Shown: piece after piece, positions 25,501 through 37,500 of the stretch
Position numbering within the stretch: the first letter of the stretch is position 1
Layout: each line of letters starts with the position of its first letter
Translations under genes and position numbers: made by a program
Notes under the pieces: model-generated
The model's database searches: none
What the model was told of the DNA's origin: nothing
What the model saw: only the letters and a program-made list of their open reading frames with translations
Origin: Phlebotomus papatasi
Taxonomy: Eukaryota; Arthropoda; Insecta; Diptera; Psychodidae
Direction of reading: 5' to 3'
Length of the DNA: 64,000 nt
Assembly (NCBI RefSeq): GCF_024763615.1
Contig: NC_077223.1
Coordinates: 111,538,627-111,602,626, forward strand

Positions 25501-28500
25501 ATGCTTTTAAATTTATTACAAACTAACTAAGTTTGTCTTATGAGCAAGAAAAAATTATTTTCGTTTTTATAAACATATACTTGACATTTCCAGTGAAATC
25601 TAGTTATATCCGTCTCGCTTGCACTCATCCACCGATTTTTAAACATGTTTTCAAAACAAAACAGTCTAAATTGAACTTCAAAGTTATACTTTAAGTTTGA
25701 AATATTAAGGGCACGTGTTGTTTTATTATTTGTAAATGAATCGAATGAAAATTAATTGAAATAGATTTCAAATTCAATTTTTGGAAGAAAGTAAACATTT
25801 TATAAAGATTTTGTTAAAAAATATTACAAGATTCAAAATATTATATTCAAAATGGATATAAATATTTAGAAAATGCATACACTAAATCAACTCATTAGAC
25901 GTCTTCACATTTTGACATTTATCACATGCAGCTATCTATTTGAAAAAAAAAATAGAATTTTTCTTTTGAACCAAATAAAAAAGGTTTATCATAATTTCAA
26001 CCTGTTTGGGTATTAATCTAGGAGGTTAGAAACATAGTTTTGGAAAATATTTTACGCGTTTTTATAAAAATTTAGTCTTGGAAATAAGTCTTTGAAAACA
26101 CTAGCAAAGCAACTCATTGCTGTATAAAGGGATAGCCGACGGCGGTGGAACTGAGCTAGGTTTTTTAGGATGCTTAGACTCGTGGCTTGGATGCTATACC
26201 TCAATAATACTTTAAGTAATTCACCTATATTAACAGTTCACTTAATGGGAAAAGCAAAATGTTCACGAGTTCTAGGATATCACACAGTACCCCCCACGAT
26301 GCAATTTATTTTAAAATTACAGATTCACAACTAATTTGGAAGGATTTATGAATCACTCAAGATACTGTCTGAAAATGGCTTATAGGAGTAATATTATTGA
26401 ATATCAGATGAAAATTACTTATCTATTCATTATCGGTTCATAATCTATAGAAACCACCAGTTACTCACCTGATTTCTATCTTTTAGGAACTGGTTCAGAA
26501 TTGTAAAAATTCCAAGATCTCGTCAATGTGCTCAAACACTATAACTCTATTCAGTTCCTCAATTGCTTTGTTATTCTAATTACGCTAGAACCAAATTTCC
26601 TCTACAAATATGCAAAAAAAAAATCATATATCATTGTAACACCACTTCTTAAAGTAGTTCCACCTCCCTGTATAACATTAAACTCTTGAGAAATTACACT
26701 ACAAGTGTATGACTTTAAATTGAATTTTTAATATTCTTCTAATTTGTTGTCATTTTGAAGTAAAATGCATATATTAGAACCGCAAAAATGCGCCGGTTGA
26801 TCATTTGTTATCTATCACCATCACAATAATAGACATCATCTGTTATCAAAGCTTAAAATTCATTTACAAATCATAACAAAAACAACTAATAAATTGTAGA
26901 ATCTATGCCAAAATGTTTACTTTCTCAAAGAAAACAGACATCAAATTCAAAATTAGGGGAAACTGGGGCACCACCAAACACGGGGTACCACCAAACACTA
27001 ATTTTTATTTCTTAACTACTTGGACTATCTCAACCATTTCTTCAGTAGACAAGCATCCCTATAGTGCCTATAAATTCCTATAGGTCTTGCCCTTAGAAGT
27101 CGAATATCTGATTAAAAAATCGCAGTGTTTGGTGCTACCCCGTGTTTGGTGGTGCCCCAGTTTCCCCTATGGACTTTTTCTCAGATTCTCAATCAGTTAC
27201 CCTATTTACGGGTACTTTTGACACTGATTAAGAAAAACAGTCTATGGGTGGCTTTGTTTTGAAAGTGTATGATGTTGAAAATTACATTGTTGTAATGGTG
27301 AAAGATGCAGTACAGACATGGGGAGCAAAATATTAAGCGCTTTCAGCAACATCAATTTAATTGGCACTAATGAAGATGTATTTTTCACTCTCTACTTAAC
27401 ATTTCTACCGCAAGAATATGTTTAAAAAAAAATGAATAAGAGGCCAAGAGTTGGATTTTGTAGTGAGTAATTGTTGAAATTAACTTTAAAAAAGTGATTT
27501 GTACCATTTAATTTACTCCTAGGATGAACAATTAAGTTTCCAAAAATAAAAAGATAAATCTTAAAGATAGTCTCTTACTTAGTACTCTTACCTATACTTC
27601 CCATTCTATTTTAGTTAGTGATTTTTTCTCTAGAATTTTTCTAAACGATTTTTTTAAAAATATTTTATTGGAGAACATTTTATCCAACTTCCATTCACAT
27701 TTTTGTCATTGTCACTTTCTGATTAAAAGTGTCCAAGAAAAATGACTTGCTTTTTCTTTCACTTCCCATCTCTAATTGCTGCAAAAATACGTACCTATTA
27801 AAAAACAAAAACAAAAAACAAAAACAAAAAAATAAAATGCGGTATTTGGGTAAGCAGAATTTAATTCTATATCTTCATTTTATTAATTGTCGTTGTCCAT
27901 CGAATAATTTTATTGGTCAATAAAATCAACGTTTTGCCGTGTTTTATGAAATATTCTTTATTGATATAATGTTTTGATTTTAATATTTCTTCTAATTCCT
28001 TTTGAAACACCTAACTGTCATGATTTATGTTTTTCGACTGTTTAATACAATTTTTATATTTTTTTAATCAGAAAACAATCCTCTTTCTTGATCTTAAATC
28101 TAAATACACTCTTTTTAAACTTCTAACAATTTCTCTCTGTAGTTTCCTTTTTATTCTATTTTGTTGTGCTTAAAAAACTCTTCTTTTTTACACTACTCTC
28201 TTAATTTACCACAAGTCTCTCTGTCTTAGATATTTGTTGAGAATGTCAGTAACTTGTATTGATCTTTGCGTAGAACTTTTATACGTAAAACCTTATTATT
28301 ATTGGCTAATGTAAACGTGAAATAGATTTTAGATATTTAGTAAAAACAAAAATATTAGTTGCATTTTATGTGTTTATCAGAAAAGTTTCTTTTCACCTTT
28401 CATTCTTTTTTTTTTATGTATAGAACTCGAAAAGATAACAAGATTCAATGTTTCGCTAGTAATTGAACATTTTAGAATTTTATTTGTGGTTGTTTATTCT

Positions 28501-31500
28501 AGTCAATTTATGAAAGAAATATCTGGCAATATTCCAAACCAAGCACGTCTTTTCGGTTGATGAATATTGAGAGTTGTGGGTAGAAATGGGGGGTTTATTT
28601 CGCTGTTGTAACACTTTCACTTCACCACTTGGAATGCCACAGCAAATGTATACGAAAAGGGTGGTTAAAATTATGTCAATTTTGTCTTTTTCTTTCACTT
28701 GTACAATCTGATAATCTTCCAACATTTCATTTGACTTTTGATATATCTGGAAAATGCGAATAAATGTACATTCATATACAATATACAGTGGCGATCAAAA
28801 AAGACGTTATAGTCGTAAAAATCAAAATAATTTCTTACTGCTTTATTATTTGATGAATTCTTTTATATAAATTAATAGTCCCTCCGTTCCGAAAAAAAGT
28901 CGTACGTTTAGGGAAAAATCAAAGATTAGGGAATGCTTTCAGGGAATGTTTTTGTTATTAGTGAATATCTTATGTATGAACTACCCTCCATCTTTATTTA
29001 TAATATTGGGGTTCTGCCTCGACTATAAGTTAAAGAACGAAAGCATTAAAATTGACTTTTTGTCGCATTTTTTTCAATGAGCTCCGGTAGATAGCTAATT
29101 GTTAAAAATTGGTCTGCGATTAACGTTATAGCATTTGTTCGGAACTTTTAGTGTGTAATAGGAGAGATCAGTAGTTAATTCCGTTATATCGATTTTTATT
29201 AATCGAACATTGTGGAAAAAATTAGTTTGACTTTAGAAAACCGTCAGAAGGAGTAACATTACGTGTCATTGACGAATGGACGAAATGTTCGACTGGACAT
29301 TATCTAAGACTTATCCAAAAATAAAAGAAATCATTTAATCCATTTAGAAGATATACCCAAAATATATATTTTTAGAGGAGAAGGGGATGTGTAGGGGGAA
29401 AAGGAAGGTCATAAATAATCCCAGGGTTTTATGGGGGGGTCCTCTGAACATTACAAGTGGCTATCTCTCATTATTCATCACATAAAACTCACTTGAAAAA
29501 AATATGGAAATAAGACAATTTTAAGACATTGGTTCCTTAATTTATGATCGCTGCTCAACCCCAATATTATCACTGAATATGGAAAATAGTTCATACAAAA
29601 GATATATTTGTAGTACTCAACTCATTTACCTTAAGATTGTTCTTCAATCTCAATTTTATCGCAAATGCACGTCGTTTTTCGGAACAAAATTATTTAACAA
29701 ATGTACGACTTTTTTCGGAACGGAGGGAGTACTATAAATTAATTATATAAACTACTGTAAGTGCGGGTGACTTTGACAGCCCCCTGTTCGTAAGCTTTTC
29801 TTTATTTCTAGAACTTAAGGATGGTCTTTACTGATCAGACATGACAGATCGGATCGTATTTGTTTTATAAAAAAATATAAACTAATAATAAAATTGTAAG
29901 TTTTTTTTTATTTATTTGAATTTTGATTGATTTGAAAATTAATCTTACAAAGCCAGGTTTTTAAACTCTTTTGGATTAAAAAGATTTTTCTCATGACTAC
30001 TTAAACCTTGATAAACAACATTATTGTTCTTTTCTAAAACTTATATTTCATAAATATAAAATAATTTGAAAAAAAGTGGAAGACTTTTGCAGGATTTTAT
30101 CTTGAAACATTTTTAATACCTAACGGCCTCTTCTACACATTGTAAGAAATTCTTTGTCAAAATTTTCTCTTGAACGAAAAATTCTTATAATAGGGGTGAT
30201 AGAAGACTTAACTTATAACTTAATATTATTACAATAATTTCTAATGTTCAGCCGTTATTTATTGTTCTTTATATAATTACATAATAAATTATTAAATAAC
30301 GATTAATATTATGTTAAAAAAAGAATATGTTAAATCCGCTAGGTAATCTGTAAGGGCGGAAGCCCTCAAGTCAATCGCATGGATGAGCGTCTTGTTCGCT
30401 AGAGCTTTCTCTGTAATCCTCAGCGTTCTTTCTAACGATCTATATCCTACGACGATCCAACTTGAACTAACTCTCAATACCAAAACCGTTCAACGCTACC
30501 CCTCCCGATAGGGTAACTCACAGGTAGCAATAGTAACGTTCTTAGCAGAAATCGGCGCCGCTCCGAGAAACATCTATGATGTCAATTCAAATTCCAACGG
30601 AGGGTTAAACAGTTGGGAAGAAGCTACTACTGCTAATGAATACTAAAAATTCGATTTGCAATTGAAAACTCTTTAAAATATACTTTTTTAAGTGTCAAAA
30701 GAAGGAAGAATCGCTTAAATTTCAAAAGTTATTTAGATATTATAAGATCATAATAATCATAAATCATAACTACAAGATTGATTTATTAATAATAGGTTTT
30801 TTGTTGTGTGCCAAATTTTTGTTTTTAAGTAATATATTCTAAATACATTATACCAAGACAAAGATTCATACTTCCGTGCAAATTGTGGTTTTTTTTTATA
30901 ATTCCTATTTACTGACGTTTGACATGAGAATTTCGAAACTTTTATATATTTATATTTAATTAAATTTATTTATATTTATCTATTACACTAATATCAATGC
31001 TAGTTGCTCACTTACACGTACTAAAACTCATAAATGGTATTTTTCGTCTTGGAAGAATAGAGGAAAGCGCGCTACCTTTAGACGATTTAACGTGAAATTT
31101 TGGATAAAGCAATGTGGAAGATCGGATTTTTAGAATTTAATATTTATGCTATTCTAGAGGGATTTGAAGTCTTTTTTTTATTTTTATTTAAATATTCCTA
31201 TCATCGCACATTTTTCACATTCTTTTAGGTCTGAAGAACTGATAATAAGAATACCTTTGGAAGTTTAAGAACAAATAATAAACACATAAAAACGAAAACT
31301 GGATTTAATTTCGATTTTTAAACGGTTTTACTGACTTTTTAAAGAAAATATCTACTTATCCGTTCCAGAGTACCTCTTCCAAGTATCTCACCATTTTTTA
31401 CTATAAATTTAAAACATAATTAGGTTGTCACTAGAATTACTTAAAATAAGTAAAATATGATAATGAAAATTATTATCCATCGTTAGATTCAGTTTATAGT

Positions 31501-34500
31501 AAACTAAGCACTGTTGAGTTGGATAACAACTTTAACAATTGTCGAATTGGTCTTATGTGAGTTACATCCTAAAATGTCTTTAAAACAAGTTACTGCTAAG
31601 CCTATACGAAATAGTTCGCTAATTTTGCGCTTGGAATAATAGTTCTGTAAACGGTTTTAAAGAGTTTAAAAAATTTTGATCGCCACTGTAAGACAAAACT
31701 CAACAATCCATTAAAAGGATTCCCACTCAATCTATATTCAATTCGATTTGCTCAATGGCAATGTCAAAATCTTCAACACACACAATTTTATCGGATATCT
31801 TGGTGGTAGATATTGAAGTCAACGGAGTGAATTGATGCCTTTTCGATATATACAATTTTCTCCGATGCCTCAAGAATCAGCCCACAATTTCTTTTTCATT
31901 TTCCTTTCTCGCCATATATATGTATGCCCTGGTGGAAGAAATTGAGTGCACAGAATCTCTTCATATTCAGTACTACTCTTTCTCATCGTTTTGTGATTGA
32001 GATACCTAGCTCTCTACCTTCTCATACCTTTAGTTTAGATCAATAGAGTAATCATCTTTCGCGGAAGGATGTGTCTTCTCGCAGCCCTAAAAAAGCATTT
32101 CTCCAATATTAAGCCCAAGGGAATGTTACGCTCTATAATCATGTAATTTCTTAAAATATGGAAGCAAAAATATTATATGTGACTTTGTAGGAGTGTGAAA
32201 AGATTAAAGTTCCTATACTTCTGTGTGTTTTAATTATGCCTTATCGTGATTACTTTGTATGATATATGTTTTATTTAGCAGAGATTTACACCTCAAAGTT
32301 CTTTGGTAAATGTCTCCATATAGAAATTAGGTTACTGGAAAAGGTTATGTGATATAATTTAACTTAGTCAGAGTATTTATTTTTTTATTGTATAAACATT
32401 GTAATATAGTTTCGTTTAAAATATTGCAAAACTCAAACAAAGAGCCAATATAATTTTATTTGTCATATTAAAAGAAAAAATAAACAATTTTATTTAATTT
32501 CAATAAAACTTACTTTGTTTTTTTCCCAAAAAATACTTCACAAAACACAATTGAAAAGATAAATATTTGTTTTGTTTTCAATTTTTTTATGTTTAAAGAA
32601 TTTTCTGTAAGAAAGAAGTAAAACAGAAAAAAAATTCAAAAGAAATTAAGAAAAATTTAAAATTGCAATAATAAGAATTTTTTCACACTGTCTTTGCAAA
32701 ATAAAGTTTCATTGATTTTTTTTAAATATATGCATTACACCGTGATGTGTCGCGAAAACAGAAAGAGACAGAAAAATAATGTTAATTATTTTAATCATTC
32801 CACTTTTTTATAATATTTAAATTTTTCTTCCAACTATTTTGAACGGTGGCTCTAGATTCTGCAAAATCTTCAAAAAAAGCGCGCTGATCGAAGAGGACGA
32901 TTAGTCAAAAAAGAAAAGGGCTTTTCGAAAAGCAATCTTGTGCTGAAGGTAAAAGTTTTTTAAGGCGTTTCAAACAAAACATGCTTACCCGCATATCGCT
33001 TTTAGCATTTGAATATTTTTTTTATATATCTTATAACTTCGTATAAATACGTAATTTTTTGGCTATATTTTTTTGGATACAACATGAACCAAAATATATA
33101 TATATATATATATACATTACTGTAATTTATTTTCAATATGATATATCGACCAAATTCTCAAGTTTCAGAAAAATAAATTTAAAAAAATTTATTATTCTGA
33201 AAAATAAAGCTTTTTGGAAAACAAGTGTGCTTAATGGGTCAACTATGAGTAGCAGATTAGCTGATCGATGTTGTTCTGTCACTCTAATTGGTTAATCGTC
33301 GCTGTTCAGTCACTCATTTTAGCCAATCAACGCCGAGCTGTAACTGAGATCAGCTAATCAGCACTAAATCAGCTGATTAGTGCCGATTAGTTACTTTGAG
33401 CAGCTGATTAATGGCAATCAGCTGATCAGTTATAAAAAGCAGCTGATCCCCATCGATTAGTCGTTTTGAGCAGTTTATCAGTGTTGATTAATTATCATAA
33501 TTGGCTAATCGCAACTCAAATGAACCGCAAAAGGCAGACTTGTTTACCCATTTAATTTTGTTATACAGAGTTTTTTTTAGTAAAATTTGATACCATTTTA
33601 TATTTTATTCATGAAGTTGATTTTTGATCTCTTGCAATTGGCAAAAAGTATTTGGGTTATTGACTTTTTTGCATCTTATATGTAAATTAAATTATGGTAA
33701 AGACATGACAATTTTTTGAGGTTGAACTCGATGAAGAAGGCGTATTGAAATTATTTTTGGGTTTTTAAAAGATAATTTACCTGACATGCTTTTTAAATTG
33801 TTTTTTTTTTTGAGTATTTTGGCTTCTTTTAATGTTTTCTTTTTATTAATTTTTATTCTAACTTGCACTTTGGTATTGTGCTATGTTCATTGAAATTCAT
33901 TCTTAGATGAGCATTTGTATGCATTTGGCCACTTGCTTTCAATTCTAAGCTGAATCGTATGCTTTGGTACATTTTTTATTTTCTTATAGATTTTTAGACC
34001 TGTCTAAAATATACAATTTCTCAACATTTTCTCATACAACACAATCACAGAACACTTCACTTAAAACATTTTTGGCCACTCACTACACCGTAAATTTAAA
34101 ACATTTTCTTAAAAACTTGAAACAACTACTGCCTCACCTTATTTGAAATTTTCCTCTTAGATACAGAGTATTATCAATGTGGTATTCAAAATATGAAACA
34201 CTTATGTTAATTATTTTTCAAAGATTTCATTAAGTTTTTCTTAGTCAGAAATATCTGAAGTTTTATGTGTTTGAATATATCCGTGGATTTCCTAAAATTT
34301 TACCTACTATTAGTACCAATCCATAAAAATATAATTAATAAGATTACAAAAAAAAATTTAAATAAATTTTGATCACCAAAAAATTATATGTTTAGTTTAC
34401 AACATGGTTCAATTATTACAACCTCTGACAAGATATATTAAATAAATAATTTTATTTATCACAATGCTTTAATAATTAAAATATGAGGTATATTGCAAAT

Positions 34501-37500
34501 TTTCTTTTACAAGATAAGTATAGTTGCATAAGCAAGAATAAAGCTTCTTAATCAGATGAAGAAATCTCCTTTGTACTTCAGTAATGATATTTCTTTTTTT
34601 ATCGTCAAACCTTAAATGTAAAACATGTTTTTTTTTTAAGAAAAGGTTAAAACGTCATTTTGTTATTTTTAGCATCTAATGTAATCAAAATTCTTCTAAA
34701 ACTTATAAATTTTAAGCTTTAGTATTTTGTACATCACTTACTCAGAATTTTAATTCACGTATTCCTTTAAGACATGGATTCATAATTAGAAATAATATTT
34801 TTATCATTTATTGACATGTGATTAAATATTAATATATTAAAATAAAATATTTTATCCCATGGTGATTTTGATTGGCTAAAGTTTTCAGTGCTTTGAATAA
34901 TTTTCAGCTCTATCCAATCAGAGAACATGCTAGGATTAAAATATTTTATCACTTTAAATATTAATTTAGCTTTATTCTGAATCCTCTAGTGGTCATACTC
35001 AATTCATATGTTTCCGAAATAGTTAGGTTATTGAAAAATAAATTAAAGAATTTATATTGAACCATATTAATTGGCATTATCGAGTTTAAAAATCAGTTCT
35101 TTATAAGAACAATCCATTAAAATATAAAAATAAAAGAATTTTAAAATATTAACCTAAATGACACTTTTAATCCTGCATTTCAATCCTATTTAATTTACTG
35201 AGAATGAAGTGCATATAATAATATCATTAAAATATTTTTCTCTATGTTTTACTGTAGGGTTTTCCTTCTCATAAGCTTGAGCATAAATGTGAATAAGATT
35301 CTTTAGCCTCTGTCATTTTAATCATACTTGATCGATTGTCTTCCTCTCCCCTATTAAATAGTCTTCTTTTGTTTTGTTAACGAAGAGAAATTGTGTATTC
35401 CCTTCCATAAAACTATAGCCAGTGTAAATTTCAGGCATTTTAGGACAGGTTAATGAGAGGTGAATTGAATATGATATGAAAATGAAACCTTCGGTTTTAG
35501 TGTTCTTAGGACTATTTCTGTATGATATTGGATGTATAAATTATTACCAAACAAAATATTTAAAAAAAAAATATCGCCATTCAAATGCAACATTAGAAGT
35601 TAAACGATAGCTCCAAATAGAGAGATTTGGCAGCGACTTTTTTTCTTCTTTGCTTTTGAATGCAGTTAATTCATGTGCTATGATCAAGAACATTCAGCGT
35701 TTTTTGCGGGGATGCTTTTTAGATGCTGACCTGGCTGGGTGTTAATGTCAAGCGCAATGTGATGGAAAAGACTCCGTTTTAAAATAAATGTATCCCGCTA
35801 CTGGGACCCCAGGCTGGAGGGCGTTTGAGGCTATAGTCAGAGATCTGATGAGGTCATTTAATGTGTTTAAGTGACACATTTAGGTCAAACTCCTATATTT
35901 CAGACGCCACCTCCATGCAGACTTTGCTCTAGCGTATGGGATGTGACTAAATTGCATTCACTAAAGCTCATTTGCCATTCATACAAATTCTACCCAGAGT
36001 ATCCACACTCTCAAAATGCCACATTGACAATGTTCTTCCTTCAAAATATTTCAATTGTTACAAGTTTTAGACAAAAGGTGAATCTGGAATTTGTTACGGC
36101 AATGTTCTTGAAGTTGTTCTTACAAAATTACACCTGCAAAATTCTACACCGAAAACGCGTTACAGAATCTACGATTTTTTAAATATCACTCACATGGAAA
36201 AAATTTAAAGACTTTGGGAAAAATTGTAAAAGAAAAACAGTATTGGTCACTCGGAAGATTCCATAGAGGCTTCAATGTAAACGAGTTATTGTAAGGAATG
36301 TTAATGGAGAAATCACCTCCAGCAAGTTTATCCTGACCAAAATCATTACCTGCGATGCTATCCGCAACTATTTTAACACTGATTACATTTTTGTGATTCA
36401 ATTTCGACAGAAGACCTATATCGCTTTGTATCTTCTTTTCGAAATTTATATGAGAATTTCGCTGCTTCGCAAGCTCTTAATTTACAAATAGAAAAGAAAA
36501 CCATTTTACAAATAAAATTTCTACCACTTATTTTCAATGAAAAATTGAACATTTTAAATTTTTGTTTACATAACCAGTCTTTCAACGAACTATTAATTAC
36601 TACTTTAACAAAAATAATTAATTACATAAAATGGGAGAATTTCTATAAAGTGTTTCTTACTATGTACTTGAAAAACATTTCACTTAAGAAATTCTATCGT
36701 CAAGCTAGAAGTTGCAGAATAAGCTTTCTATCCCAAGTTAATCTGAATTCTATATATTTTAATTGAAAATGTAAAATTGTCTGAAGCATATTCAAATTAT
36801 TTTGCAGAGATATCTCTGCGAAATGCCTTTAGATGAAAATCCATTCAACATTTTTAGTGATTCGTGGCAAAAGCTTCTGGCAGCGCAAGCTCATTTAGAC
36901 CAAAAAAGTATATGTGAAAATTATGAAAATCAGACAGCATAACTTGCTGTGTTGGAAAATGTTATCGTGATTATCCAATTGGCAGTTCCTGCTGCTTTTG
37001 GGGTGATTAAAATTCAATTTGGTTCTCGTATGAATCTCACGGGAGATGCCACAGTCGACAAAATCCGAGGCGGAGAGAGATTATTGGGTCAGTTGTCCAG
37101 GAATTGATGCTGTACCTGGAAGAGGGATTTTCATTAATGCGATGGACTGGGGAGTTGATGTTTAAATCAAATCAAACTGAAGGATAATTAAATACAGTAC
37201 CAGGAAGCGACAGGCAGGAAATTTTCTATTGATTCAATAAATATTTGATGATGCTCAAGTTGTTAGATACCGACATTTCTGGTATTTGCTCCACAGTTTC
37301 ATAGAAAGATTTTTTCTCTGTAAATATTTAATAATACTGTGTGTTAAAAAGTATATCACGAAAACTTTTTCTTTCTTTTATTATCATTCATAGAATATTG
37401 TATGGACGTTATAATGTGTGTGTATAAGAAAATTGAATGAAAAGATTAAGGTGAAAGTATAAGGATGAAAATAACTTACAGAAAGTTGAATACTGCTTCA

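Larger units (their letters stand above)
28786..31688. mobile_element. Tc1-like element, decayed, with a nested insertion
   Basis: CAGTGGCGATCAAAA at 28786 and its reverse complement TTTTGATCGCCACTG ending at 31688 are both bordered by TA. This end sequence is of Tc1-family type. The interior, after removing the nested element at 28878-29732, is about 2 kb and carries no intact transposase frame. A small less AT-biased block at 30310-30600 may be a remnant or a further insertion. Confidence 0.75.
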
